DNA from: Undaria pinnatifida
Lineage: Eukaryota > Sar > Phaeophyceae > Laminariales > Alariaceae
Direction of reading: 5' to 3'
Assembly (NCBI GenBank): GCA_012845835.1
Contig: JABAKD010000027.1
Span: 15,782,073-15,846,072, forward strand
DNA: 64,000 nt
Positions 44,641 through 56,852 of this stretch are shown here, in pieces; position 1 is the stretch's first letter; the number at the start of each line of letters is the position of its first letter. A program made the position numbers and the translations under genes. Under the pieces are notes generated by a model. The model worked only from the letters and a program-made list of their open reading frames with translations, made no database searches and was not told the origin of the DNA.

Positions 44641-46818
44641 TAATTCTCTGAGTACCAATGACTGGTACGGGCACTCTGACGATCTTTTTTGAAAGAAATC
44701 CACACCTGGAAGCACCTATACCATCGTTTTTCTGTTGTACTACTCGTAGCTGTATCCATACCAGATTTCGTAATTCTGCAATAAATCCAGCCTCGCCTCC
44801 AATCCAAAAGTGCCCCACCCTGCGATGGACTCTTTGGTGCTCTCACTACAGCAGTGTGACAAAACGGTAACATTTTTCGTGCCCTCTAGGGACCGCGACA
44901 GCACAGCTGCAGTGTCGCTCAACTTCGAAAGTATGGTTCCAGGTGCCGGATTTTCTCTTTGTGACATTGTGGTCAAGTTATTTTTTTGCTGCTGCATGTA
45001 GCGATGGGCGGTACCTGTACGTTTTGAAAACACGTTTTTTTTCGTGATCTAGCGCTACTACACTACAACGCAGTGTTTCTTGTACGCATTTCTTGGTTTT
45101 TTTGCGGCGCACTTCTTAAGCCGACTGCGACGTCTGTGGCTTGAGTCCGTAAATCCACCCCCCATAGGATGCCTTCTCTGCGTGTGTCGTGTGTACACGA
45201 GCAAAAGGTGACTCTTGGGCGATCTCATCAAGCTTTACAAGTAGCACGGAAACAGTAGTGACCGTGAAAACTGCCTGAACTGGTGGCGCAATCGCTGGAA
45301 TTTACGTAGCGGCGGTGCACAGGATTCACTACTAATAGTGGCCACGGTGCATCGGATTTCTGCAATGCTAGCGAGATCCAACTTGGTTGAGTTATCTCGG
45401 GCATGCCATTTTGGGGGTTCAGTGGGGAGCACGGTGTCAGTGAAAATAGTACAGAGGGCTGAATGGCCCGAAGGGATAGTGGGGGGCTGACTTTGATAAA
45501 ACCCCGGTTTCAATGATATTTGACGTTAAGGGTTATACCTCACTTTTTGTATTGTTAGCGAAAGCAACACGGGTGTCGAGACCGGCACCTATCCCTGACT
45601 ATCCCTAAACGTATCGCCAACCCGAAACGCCAGGCCTGAAAACTAAGGATGTGTCACAAAATGTCCCCGTTGTCGTGATCGAAATATCGCCTACGTAGTC
45701 GTGCTTATCAGTTTCCTTCGTTCGGCGTTTGGCGCGCGATGCATTCTCTTGTCTCGTATCATTCTTGCATACGTGGTGCACGTGGTGCACGTGGTGTACA
45801 TGCGTATCGTAGTTTGTGAAAACACAAAGAAAGCTGGTATCGTATAAATTTGTTGGGACTTTTTCTTGTGCACAAATTAACTTGCGGAAGGCGCAAGAGC
45901 GTGAGTTAGCAACACTCGATGAAAACTTGACGAGCAGTGGGATTGCTGAATCCTATGCGCGATAAAAAATGAAGGCAAGAACCGGGGGGAAGAAGGGACG
46001 ACACCTGTGACCACGGCTTGTCCGGAAGCTGGAAAGTAAAAGTGTGAGGAGAAGAAGAAAAAAAACTCATACCTCCAAGGCGAAGAGAGCGGAAGCTGGG
46101 TGTGATGTCGATGGCTGGAAATAACAAAGATACGGCATTGCTGTTGTGGGCGATACTCCAGAACTACGCATGAAGAGTATTATTAGAGCAAAACTTCAAT
46201 TACTTGGCGGCTACCGCTGCGCTTCTTCCATAAAGAACGGTTATGAACACACGCAGACATGGTATGTGCCATTTGGGTTTTTGTAGAGCTGTGAGTCGGC
46301 TCGACTTAAGTCGCCAACTAGTTAGGTTTATGATCATGCAACCTGCAGTATCATATCAGAACATCAGGCCCACCAGGAGCGCACTGCTGCTGTATCCGAA
46401 AACGAGACCTCCTTACCGTACAACCCTAGCAGCACTAAGTTGCAAGCCTCGCGCTATATTTCAATTATCAGGATTGTAGTGGGTGAAAGGCGTTGTGGGA
46501 CCAACCCCAAGATTAACCCCACCTCCATTTTGATTGGCCAACCCCAACCCGTCCCCACATTCCCTGTGATCTTGGGGCTGGGTTAGGGCTTGGGCTTCTG
46601 ATTGGGTCGGGCCCTGATCCGACCCGGAGGCCGTGAGCGGGTAAGCGCGAACCGTAATCGTGTGGCTTGCAACTATTAACAGTGCTGTAGATCTAGGATT
46701 GCAAGCAGCTGCGCCCGCATGTCCAAATATATTATGGAAGTTTTGGTCGTTTTTGGGCACGTAATGTATACAAGCCCGTTTTTCGCACCCCTTACCGACC
46801 CCTTTAACGCCCGTCAAC

Positions 46819-47061
46819 TCACCGCCCACCACCACATATACCTCGTATGTACCATGACGTATGATGTGCGGCTGCTGCTCTACTACTCGTGACGGTGACT
46901 GTTAAACTATGGATAGTCGAGCCGACATCACCGAGTGTTTTGGCCTCGTCGGAGAACCGTTCTCTCACGCCTTCTGATGCTTCTGATGGGTCAGCCACTA
47001 CCGCTGCTACTACGACCACAACCAGAGCTATAAATGCGAGTACGAATGCGAGCGCGATCAT
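46819..47061 (-). CDS. Possible small secreted or membrane protein exon
   Basis: From ATG at 47061 the frame encodes a very hydrophobic stretch (MIALAFVLAFIALVVVVVAA) followed by an acidic region (DPSEASEGVRERFSDEAK) and Ala-rich residues to a stop at 46819. This looks like a signal peptide or anchor. The opposite strand is also open, there is no family match, and no flanking exon was found, so it may be chance. Confidence 0.22.
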   Translation of the reverse strand: MIALAFVLAFIALVVVVVAAVVADPSEASEGVRERFSDEAKTLGDVGSTIHSLTVTVTSSRAAAAHHTSWYIRGICGGGR

Positions 47062-47689
47062 GGACCGGTCCCCGAGAGCTGGAGGCAAAGAGCCGGAGAG
47101 TAGGAGATTTCGAGATTACGATGGGGCACAGATAACGCTGAGCGCCTCATTACCGTTACCGGTGCCTCCAGCCACAGGTAAACCGATCATCACTAAGTCA
47201 TACGCATGTGTGTGTCTTGTGTTTGTTGTCTCTCATTGCGACGTACCACGTAGTGCCATACCTGGTATCATACATATACCGGTATGTATGTGGACTATGG
47301 ATACAAAGTATTAGTGCGATGTGTGGGTTTCTTTTCAATTATCGCTTTTTACTTTTCAATTCCCAGCCCAATTCTTACCCTCGACGACCTTTTCCCTACG
47401 CCGTGTTCACAGGTGTGCCCTCTTCCCCCCGGGTACATGCCTCCATCTTATCGCGCATACATAGGGTTCAGCTTTCCCGCTGCTTGTCGATTTTCATCGA
47501 ATTTTGCGAACTCGTGCTCTCGCGCTTTCCGATATATGTACCAGGCATAGCCAACTTGTACGCAAGAAAAACCCCTACGAGCATAATGCACTCGGGGGGA
47601 CCCGCGATATCGACCTTAGTAGGCACGCGTTTCACCTACTATATTTACCGCTGGGGTTGCCAGGAGTGATCTGATTTAATATAGCCTCT

Positions 47690-48045
47690 CTCAGTTTCTT
47701 CCTGGGGTGTTTCGTACTTGACTTTCTAAAAGGGGTGTTTCTTACTTGATTTTCTTACTGGGATGGTTCTTGCTTTAGCTTTTTACTGGGGTGTTTTATG
47801 CTTGAGTTTCTTACTGGGTGTTTTTTGCTTGAGTTTCTCACTGGGTGTTTTTTGCTTGAGTTTCGGAGTGGGTGGTTCTTGCTTTAGTTTTTTACGGTGG
47901 TGTTTTTTGCTTGAGTTCTTGCTGGGGTATTCCTTATGTCAGTTTCTTATTGGGGTGTTTCTTGTTTCAGTTTCTTACTGGGTTGTTTCTTACTTCATTT
48001 TCTTAATGGAGCGTTTCTTCCTTCAGCTTCTTGCTGGGGTGTTCA
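47690..48045. repeat. Minisatellite of about 28-30 bp
   Basis: About twelve units such as GGGTGTTTTTTGCTTGAGTT and TCTTACTGGGGTG. Confidence 0.85.
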
Positions 48046-48884
48046 TTATTTTATCGCATGCTAGCATGACCTTTACGGGCATGAAACATCGCCATCGCCA
48101 TCGCATCACTATACCTACTCATACTGGAAATGGGGTGGTTGGGGCGCAATGTCGGTGTATACGTAATGCTCCTGTATCTTGTGGCTGAAACAGCAACTAT
48201 CTCGGTAAAACAGCCGGTATTAATCCGTATAAGGTAAAGTCTGATTCAGCAGCAGTACTTTCGAAGTATTAGTAGTAATCTATACCAGGTATACTATTTG
48301 ATACAGCAAGCGCGAGCAGTACGGCGGAAGACATATTTGTGTTTTCTTGTGCTACTGGGCCGGACAGGCGAGTTCAGCCCACTATCTTCACTGCCTTGCT
48401 GCTTGCTGCTGCTGCGGTATCGGCATGGTATATGATGTACGTAATGCGACAATGCAGCCCGTGTGCAATGTGCAAACACGCGTGGGGTCTGTAAGTACCA
48501 ACATAGGGCTAGCCTACAAGTATGGACTGTTGATATTATCCTACGAGTATGGACTCGTATTCATACTTCGAAGTACTCCGTATTGTTTATGTTTCAAAGG
48601 AATATATGGGCACAGTACATCATGAAAATGCCAAATACCAGGTACAAATTAGGGAGGGGTAAGTTCCCTCGTCCCAGAGTGACATATCATGTTATACCAA
48701 CAAAGTGCATACCGGTAGACTTCAGTACGTACGTGAGCAAATGCCCAGTCCCATGTGCGACCCAAAACATTTACAAGATGCAATGTTGGCTGCAAGCCGT
48801 ATCCTAGAAGGTACCCTACATTTACAATCCCGCTGAATTATTTCGACTCTCGTTTTGTTTTTCATAGGGGTTGGCGGTACAAAC

Positions 48885-49010
48885 TTGAAATTCAAGTTGA
48901 AGTTGGTACCATAGCTTCAACTTGAAGTTGGTACGATATTCAAAACTTGAATTTGGTACCAAGTTCAACTTGAAGTTGGTACCATCACCAACTTGAAAGT
49001 TTTGAAGTCG
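48885..49010. repeat. Short palindromic units (TTCAACTTGAAGTTGGTACC)
   Basis: Four to five units, each containing the self-complementary CAACTTGAAGTTG or close variants. Confidence 0.7.
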
Positions 49011-50187
49011 GTCCGGACTGTCTGCCGTATGCTGTCGTCAAATTATTAATATGGTGCTGTCCCCCGTTCATGTTGCTCGACCATGTCTTCCGTTTCCCAG
49101 GTGTCGCGGAGAAGACGTCGTGCACTAATAGTACCAATAGTGAATGCGCCCGGCGATGGTCCAAGCTCCGACAAAATTTTCGCCTGGTGGGTTGAATCGT
49201 GCTCTTGTACTATTGCTCTTGCAGTAGGAGTCCCTCAACAGTGCCTGTTGGGTGGTGCCGGCTGCCGTAGTAGTGCCGGTAAAATCGCTTAGCACTTGGC
49301 ACCGGTGGAAATAACCTACCAGGTATGCAGTAGTGCCAGTGTGTGGAGCAGTGCCTGTTGCCGCTCTAATGCGTTTTTTTGGCACGTACCGGTTTACCCC
49401 TAGTGTAGATAGAGAGTTCAATGCGGAAATTAGATGACAAATACAGCAGCATCTTCCACACCAATGGGCCCTTGGCCCTTGGGGTACAGCATCGTCCACA
49501 CCACGCGGCCCTTGGTGCTGCGGTAGGGAATGCTTTGGACTGCAATACAAAGGGCTGTGCGACACACGCTTCATGGTGGTACTGGTACTGGTACTGGTAC
49601 TGGTGCAATATTATCTTAGAGCGATGATGCGCGCTCGTCCCCTTTTGGTCGATGAACATAGCACAGGAGGCGTCTTAGGGCGAAAAGGGGTATTGTTGCG
49701 GTGGTTCGACACGCAGCAGTTCACTGTTGTCAAGACATTTCGATCGTGAGCGCGTGGGCTCAGGGCGGGTGAGCTTGTATTTTGGGTATATCAAAATATC
49801 GCAGTGTCAGAATGCGGCAGCAGTTTTGAACATGTTACGTTGTCAGAATGCTGCGGTACCGCTGCATCAGAAAGTTGCGGTATCAGAATGTTGCAGTATC
49901 ATAATGTTGTGGTGTCAGGATGTTGCAGTTTCCAGGATGTCGCGGTGTCGCAGAATCGTATACTTGAACATACGCGTCAGAACGTGCAGTATTATTATTA
50001 CTAAGTTAGCGGACCCAACACCCCATCACGGCGGTACGACGGACGGTGTGAAAGCATTAGTGTGCCAATGGTTGATTGCCAGACGGCACCATCGTCATGA
50101 TCCATGATCCATGATGCTGCCGGACTGGTCTTAGGAGCGGCACGCGCCGTCACCTATCTATGCCCCTCGACTGACTCCAGCCTCCAG

Positions 50188-50397
50188 CTTTGCCCAGCTT
50201 CGACAGAATGGTTGAAAGGGCACACGAGCTCCTCCTTGCGGTTGACTTCGTTCCGAGAGCTTTCTCTCAAGCGGCCGCGGGTATATGATCGCCCCTTGTT
50301 TGTGAGCTTGGAGCGCAAATCAAGCGGCAAGATCTATCGGTTAAATTTCGTGGCTGAAGATCTCGTAAAATATCAGAAACGCCTCCAGTCGATATGA
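50188..50397 (+). CDS. Possible terminal exon of an unrecognised gene
   Basis: An AG acceptor at 50187 opens a 69-residue frame ending in a stop. The second half looks protein-like (VYDRPLFVSLERKSSGKIYR, NFVAEDLVKYQKRLQ). It could end the gene that starts at 41660. Another frame of the same segment (50208-50280, MVERAHELLLAVDFVPRAF) is also protein-like, so the frame is uncertain. Confidence 0.3.
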   Translation, partial: LCPASTEWLKGHTSSSLRLTSFRELSLKRPRVYDRPLFVSLERKSSGKIYRLNFVAEDLVKYQKRLQSI

Positions 50398-50560
50398 TGT
50401 CTGAAAAAAACTTGTGACAATTTGGATGTAGATGGTCGTTCAAAAAATGAAATTGAAAAAGGGTAATAATTGGCCAAGTTACGGCCGGCCAAGTAGATTC
50501 AACCTCTCAACCTCTGGCACATAACTTGTAGCGTTAATATTTAGGGATTAAACTCGACGT

Positions 50561-53172
50561 ATGTTTCAACTTTTTTGTCGATTCTGGGCGAAGTCGCCGG
50601 CGCGGCTCGCTTCTCGGACCGTTTCTCGTACACGCAGCTTGCCCCTGGTGCGTCGATTGCCTCTGGGAGTCTCTGAGCCGTGTATGGGTGTGTTTATGTC
50701 TCTGGTCCGTCCCTCCCAGGCGGCCCTTCGATCAATCGCTCAAGACAAGCGAGAGGCTCTCAAGAAGCTGCAAGAGGTATGCGCAAAAAACTACCACATT
50801 ATTTACAACATTTTAGTATTTGTGGGATTCGGGAAGACGATACCTCCTAGGGGGTCATGAATTAATTACCTGGTAGTGCTGGTAGTGGTTTTGTTCAGGG
50901 GAGGGGATAAGGGAGATTGGTTGACAGTACTTAGTTCATTAGGCGAAGTGTTTGGTCTGGGGGGGGGGCTGGGGGTAAGGAGGGTTGGTTAATAACGATT
51001 AGCAGTCGGGAAGGCTATATTACAGTACGTCGAACAGGCATTGTAAAATGTATTTGTTTATAGTGTACTACAGTACGCGACAGGAATACTGACAATTGGC
51101 GGCTCGCCCCTCCTTTTTTGATATGATGCGCATTGTAAAGGTCCGAAAGAGAGCAGACAGAGCCCAGGAGGCTCAGAGTGACAGCCGGACTTGCAAGATA
51201 TGCTGGGACAGGTGTGAAGCATATTCAATGCACGGGCTCCGCATGGGTAGGGCAGGGCAGGACTTCGACTTGTTCAATTCAATAGATGGTAAAAAACGAT
51301 ACTACACTCATGCGCGTAGTCTCCGCGTACACAGCTGGTGCAATGTGTAAAGAAATGCCAAGAGTTCAACATAGCCCAATAATGGACTGCTTACTTGCCG
51401 TTTCTTGTGCGAATCTGCGAGCTTCGGATTTCGATCGTTTTTTTTTTTTCTTAAATATTCGATCGAAATTAAAGCACTAAATTCCGGCATACCGACGGTA
51501 CCTAGAACCGGTGGATACCTACGTGTGACTCGAAATAGTCCTGTCTACGCGGAATGCGAGGCCACGCCGACTGACCCTTTAGTCTGGCCACGAAAAGACT
51601 GTGTTGATTGCGTTTCATTTGATGTCTCCACTCCATCAAGCATCTGGGGCCAGCACGCTGACTGACTGCTTGCCGTCTGCTGCATATATCTACGTATCCA
51701 CGGAGGGGCTCGCATTGACCCAGCTTTTCTTACAGTCTCTAGATCCGAGCCTTACAGGCCGACTGTATGGTATTCCATGTTTAGTTAGCGCAACCTCCCC
51801 ATATCAAGATTCAAAGAAAAGCTCGAGAATGCCGCCTAAAATCCAAGATGTGCCTAGTTCTCGCTTGTCTCCCATGTTCCTGTTGGCGGCGAGGGGAGCA
51901 TCGGATGAGGAAGGGCGAGGGGGGCCAAAGCCGACCCTCAAAGAAAGCGTTCGAACATAATTATTTAACCTCGAGAAATTCGAGTTTCGATGGTCCGATT
52001 CTGAGGCCGACGCGATAAAAAAACTTCTTCCCAATCAATGCATGGTTTCTCGTCAGTTACATATTTTTGTATGTACTAGTGGTTCGTTGAACTAAACCAG
52101 AGCCGGCCGGTATAGCAGACTAAAACAAGTGACGTTACGCAGTACCTAAAAGACACAGACAGGGTCACCTCCCACAGGCACGAGAGCACTCAACCACGTA
52201 CGAAACGACCTATCCACCCACCCACCGACGAACCCGTCCACCCATCAAACAACCCAACCACCATGTGCTGCCGCAGTACAGCAGTACGTTCAGCAACGAA
52301 CAGATGCGTTTTGTTCGTACCCGTGCTGGGACTTCCACTTGGTTACGATTATCTGCCATGCCGGGGAGAGAAGGAGCCGTACCCGGGAGGGCACTTTCCC
52401 CCGCCCCTCGCTCGTTGAGTTCGGCGTCGGCGCCCGCTCAATCGCCGAGGACACCGAGGGCTGACGTGTGGGGTGGCTGTGGCACGGTCGTGGTGGCGCC
52501 TACGGTCCGGTGCAGCACGATGGAGCCGACGCCGTACTGAGAACAGCATAGTCGTGAAGATCCCTGTGGACAACATCACTACGCTACTGCTTATATAATA
52601 AGGATATATTCCACTATCTACTTGCTTGTTTAGTAAAGAAACAAATAGAAGGAAAATGAACTGACACTTGAAATATGGATGATCCGATCATTGTGCACGC
52701 AGCAGAACGTGTCTGTTGGGATGGTTCGGTCTGTTGGGATGGATCAGTCTGTTGGAATGGCTCAACTACCGTGTATCAGTGTGGACGATTATTTGCTGCG
52801 AGGACCGCCCCCTTTTTTCGTTTGGACGCACGGTTGGGATAATCGTGTCTGTTTCGAGGTAGCCGTGTGGCAGTTGAAGCGCAACGGTTCACCCTTCGGG
52901 TGTGCTTTTCTTGCTTGCAGCAGCCTAAGCTAGTGTGCATGGGCCCGCACGGTGAGCATGCGGTACAACTCGTTTTCCCCTCCTCACAGGTAACACGGCA
53001 GAACTCGCCTAGTATGGTTATGGTAGAACGCTTGCAATGACCATCCTACGACCTACGACCTACACACCTGGTACTATTTACTGCAGTACTTTTGGCTGTA
53101 GTAGGTAGCAACGGCAGTGTTCATCTAGTGTAAAACTTGGAAGTATGTAGCATTAGTAGCAGCAGTAGCAGC

Positions 53173-53228
<56 letters not shown>

Positions 53229-53599
53229 TAGTACCACTATTAGATGCAATGATCATCGTATGAATGCCTATTTTTCCATAATCAGTCGACGAAGGATTTT
53301 CCATCCCCAATTGAAAAAAAATCACCCCAAGACAACGACCAATCATGAAACTGCGGGCACGAAATTCCGGCCTCTCAGACACAAAAAGTCGCCCTCGTAC
53401 ACCCTCTGAACCGAACTGCCTTTGCTCTATATTCTGCAGGACGACGAATACCGTCTGCCTGGACTGTGGGCACCAATGCATGTGCACAAGATGCGGGGCG
53501 TGCATGACCTTCTGCCCTATCTGCATGCAGGCGAGACACGAACGAAATGCTTTAAACCTGATATTTGTGAATACAGCAGTAGTCGTCGTCCCGCCTTAG
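50561..53599 (+). CDS. Short RING-finger protein (putative E3 ubiquitin ligase)
   Basis: Three exons with matching phases: 50561-50776, 51141-51211 and 53440-53599, giving 148 aa. The RING is split by the 2.2-kb intron: CKICWDR, then TTNTVCLDCGHQCMCTRCG and CMTFCPICM. This gives a C3HC4-type pattern C-x2-C-x8-C-x2-G-H-x-C-x2-C-x6-C-x2-C, similar to C-terminal RINGs of IAP/MUL1-like ligases. Upstream is a charged, probably helical part (SIAQDKREALKKLQE, KRADRAQEAQ). The N-terminus is Arg/Ser-rich without acidic residues for about 35 residues, resembling a mitochondrial presequence. The first exon's start is the least certain part; an alternative acceptor at 50719 would shorten it. Confidence 0.65.
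53150..53240. repeat. (AGT)n microsatellite
   Basis: Trinucleotide tract of about 25 units in the RING gene intron. Confidence 0.9.
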
Positions 53600-56471
53600 C
53601 ACCGGGCCCCAGTTTAGTTTGGTACCCCTCAGTACGAGGCCCCGGTAGTGCGGTACTCGTTAGTGCGTGGCCCCAGTTTAGTGCGGTGATTGTCGATTGC
53701 CACTACCTGGTTCTACAGCAGAGTACCGGTTACAGCATTATCCCGGGATAGTTCAGGATTTCGCTTTAGTGCAGGTATTGTCATGTGGCAAGGCAGCGCA
53801 CTAATGAGGGACCACGGCTGAATGTTTTTCAAGTTCTTTTTAGTTTTATGAATACCACGTTCCGCCGCAAACGTTTGTCGCTCGTTCTTGGACGTAATGT
53901 TGCCCCCCCTTCCCGCTGGAGGGGGGGGCTCGTCGGAGGCACTTTGTTTTTTGCGTGTTGACTTCCTTTGCCGATACAATCTGTGCAAAGATGGGTTGGT
54001 TGTGATGTATAAAGGCATTGGATGGACACATTTTGTTTTTGTTTCTACCAAGAAAAAATGAGAACGTCAGCTGCTTTGTCCACGATAAAGTTGAGGCAAC
54101 ACGAAACGCGTGTTGCTCTTTCTATTGCAGTGCTGTTTTGCCCGATGCAGTAGAGATGCGCGTGGCCTTGTTTGTCAAGACGTTCATTTCGCAGTACCCA
54201 AATACTTCGAAGTAGATGTTCTAAGAAGGATTGCTCTAAAATACAAACTTGGGTGTACGAAGAGAAGAATTGCGTGTTTGCTTTTTTGGCTACAGCATCA
54301 GCAGTCGCTATCAGCAGGCGCGGCTTGGGCTCGTGACGGCAGGTTGCGTGACGGCAGGTTGCGTCTCGTGGGACGGGTCCAAAACCAGGATGCACCAACT
54401 CTGCCGAGTGAATGTAGATGCCGACCTACTGTAGCTATGAATTGTCCACGTGGCGCGTCTTTTGATCTGGCAGCAACAGCGCACTTACGCCGGCACCCGG
54501 TTCCCCTTGCCTTCACGTCGCGTCCACACCTCTGCAGGACATAACTGATCTCGTGGAGCTACAGTAGTAGAACACTAGGAATAGAGCAAGCCATCGTGTT
54601 CGCCTTGCTTGAGCGAGATGTGGCAGCGGCGCTTCCCATCTGCGAATGACTAGGTTTTGTTCCATGGGCGGGCGCAACTGTTTGGAGGGCTTAGGTCCGG
54701 GTGGGCTCAGGGTGCCACGTGCGAGCAGGGTCGGTGGAGCATCGAACTGTGTAATTATCTGACAGACTCGTGTCTTCAAAGTAGTTCTGTCTTCTTCAGG
54801 CTTTAGTCTGAAGTGGAAGAGAACGGCGATGTTTGCTTCGATGCAGAGGGTTTCCTAGCCATGGATAGCGAGATGTGGCGGCAACGCCTCCCACCTGCTC
54901 GTGCCTTAGGTTTATTTCATGTGCGACTGCGGCTGTAGTCTCGATTGGCGGAGTACCGCAGTGTTGTCTCGAGCCCGAGTGTTTCCTAGCCAAGTATGGC
55001 GAGAGATGGCAGCAGCACCTCCCACGCGCACACGCCTTAGGTTTGTTTAATGTGCGACTACGGCTGTAGTCTCAATTGGCGGAGTATCGCAGTCTTATGT
55101 CGAGTCCGAGGGTTTTCTGGCAATAATAGGCATGTCTGGCGGCAGGTACCAGCAACTCGACCGGGGTTTCTTCCAGATACGACTGTAGCAGCTCAACAGT
55201 GAAATAAAACACCGGTTGCAACGATATTTCACTGTACAGCAGAATACCACAGTGTTGCTTGAGTCTGAGGTTTCCCTAGTGATGTATTGTGGCGCTTGTG
55301 TTGGTGCGTCGGTTGAAGCGTGTTGGGGGCGAGCAGTTGCGTTGTTGGGCTACGATTTTAGCTCTGGCTAGAGAGCTGTGGCTTTTCGCGTTGTCTAGCT
55401 TGCTGTTATTTGGCTACGATTTTGGTCTGCTAACAGAGCTGTACCAGCTATTTATGTATTGTAAACTTGTACACGTGTAAACATTTTTCTCCCTGCTGTA
55501 ATTGTACGTCATTTTGCTCTCGTGGGTGTCTTGGTCCGAGGTGATAAGAAAGTATCGCCAACCAGCTAGCCCATTGTGGTCGGAAGCTTTGCTGGGCGTG
55601 AGTGAGCTGGCCTTCCCAGCTGGTCTCGCGGATCTTTGGAGGGTAGGCTGTTCGCGTTTGCGGGCTAGTTAGCACTTCCTGGTGGGACCAAGTTACCGGG
55701 GTGGACCCAACCCAGCCCCTAACCCTGACCCTGACCCCAATCCGGCCCCAAAATGGACCAGAAATGCACGAGAAACACGGCTGCGCCGCTTTCCCAATTT
55801 GTTTTTATTAGTATTCCGATTTCGGACCGCAAAATTGGCCTAGGCCAATGCCAGGGAGTAAAAACTACCCTAATCGACCCGCGACCAGATAGTTAGGACT
55901 GCCAGGGCGTATTATGCCAGACGGAAACTGAAGCAATGGCGCGAGGACGCTCTTCGTTTGGCCGAGCTGGCTCAAAACTCAACAAGCAATAATCAAAACT
56001 CACTCATATAGATATAATTACATCTGTCCTCGAAATTTTTTTAAACCTTACTCACTTGGTTAATGGGACCTGCTTCGCTCTCAGCGCTCCCACTTGGAAC
56101 ACGCCTTCCTAAACCCCCCTCTCGGAGAACCTTCCCGGCATTCTCCGCGTTCCTTACTTTCTTCGCTTTCTTCGTTTCTTTGTTTCCCGTTTCTCTTTTT
56201 ATTTTTTTCATTCCGTAACTTTATCCAACGTATGATCTACGACTTTCAGGTATTCCTTCGTTTTTGATCGACTTTCAGGTGTTAAATTTCGTTTTTACCA
56301 ACGTATGATCTACGACTCTACGACGCATCTACGGCGCAAAGTCGTGAGGTGTTGAAGTTGACTGCCGGCTTTTTAGTGTTCGACGAGTAGGCACCTACTT
56401 TCAGCTCCCTACGCTGGCCACCTGTCGCCGTAGCGCTTCCCCACCAGTTTTAAACTCGGAGAGCGAGCAGC
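53600..56471. other. Intergenic region with tandem repeats of about 135 bp
   Basis: At 54840-55290 a unit containing TTTCCTAGCCA, GCCTTAGGTTT, CGGCTGTAGTCT and GGCGGAGTA-CGCAGT occurs about three times with decay; related sequence is at 54590-54680. Minor tandem CCCCAGTTTAG units lie at 53610-53690. A palindrome TACTTCGAAGTA is at 54203. No exon recognised. Confidence 0.5.
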
Positions 56472-56852
56472 ATGTTGTCTTCAAGCATCTATCGTAGCTC
56501 TCCTGCTAAAAAGCCGAAGCCTACCGACCAAAGCCAAGGAGGGGGAGGTGGTGGAGGCTCTGCCGGTGGCGGTGGTGGGGGTGGGGGTGGGGGTGCAGGC
56601 TGGACCGTGGTCGGCGGCGTTGCGGGCGTCAGAAACACGTACCCTTGCTCTGGCAAGCACTGTGGGGGCACGGTCAACATCCGCAACAGGCGGAATTCGG
56701 CTTTGCCCTTCGGTGTCTGCGACACCTGCGGGGTGTACTACAATTTCAATAGTACATACCGGTACTACTACACTAGGTTTGTACATACCATCAGGTACTA
56801 CGCCGTTGGATCACAATGCACGCCCAGCTCAGATCAGTGCGGCTATATATAG
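56472..56852 (+). CDS. Gly-rich protein with possible four-Cys zinc ribbon
   Basis: From ATG 56472: a basic start (YRSSPAKKPKP), a Gly run (residues about 24-42), then WTVVGGVAGVRNTYPCSGKH and a C-x4-C ... C-x2-C arrangement (CSGKHC, 19 residues, CDTC, then GVYYNF). This spacing fits a zinc ribbon. After residue about 93 the sequence becomes TAC-rich and repeat-like, so the true exon may end near 56750 with a donor not resolved. No family recognised; could be an incomplete gene model. Confidence 0.4.
   Translation: MLSSSIYRSSPAKKPKPTDQSQGGGGGGGSAGGGGGGGGGGAGWTVVGGVAGVRNTYPCSGKHCGGTVNIRNRRNSALPFGVCDTCGVYYNFNSTYRYYYTRFVHTIRYYAVGSQCTPSSDQCGYI

Larger units (their letters stand above)
42775..50187. 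other. Repeat-rich stretch, probably intronic
   Basis: No exon supported with confidence. It contains the composite repeat 43060-43840, a 45-bp minisatellite (44140-44640), a dispersed repeat at 45915-46060 (shared with 6580-6730), another at 47385-47520 (shared with 16615-16760), a minisatellite at 47690-48045, inverted units at 48885-49010, and a repeat at about 49250-49395 related to 57455-57580. Confidence 0.45.

Noticed and set aside
52679-52933. 84-residue open frame in the RING gene intron
   Set aside because: It starts in short GTCTGTTGGGATGG repeats, does not fit the RING phases, and shows no family features.
55708-55745. CCCTAACCCTGACCCTGACC resembling telomeric repeats
   Set aside because: Only a few irregular units, with no extended array; ordinary low-complexity sequence. 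The GGTTAA array at 57858 is likewise part of the TIR element.
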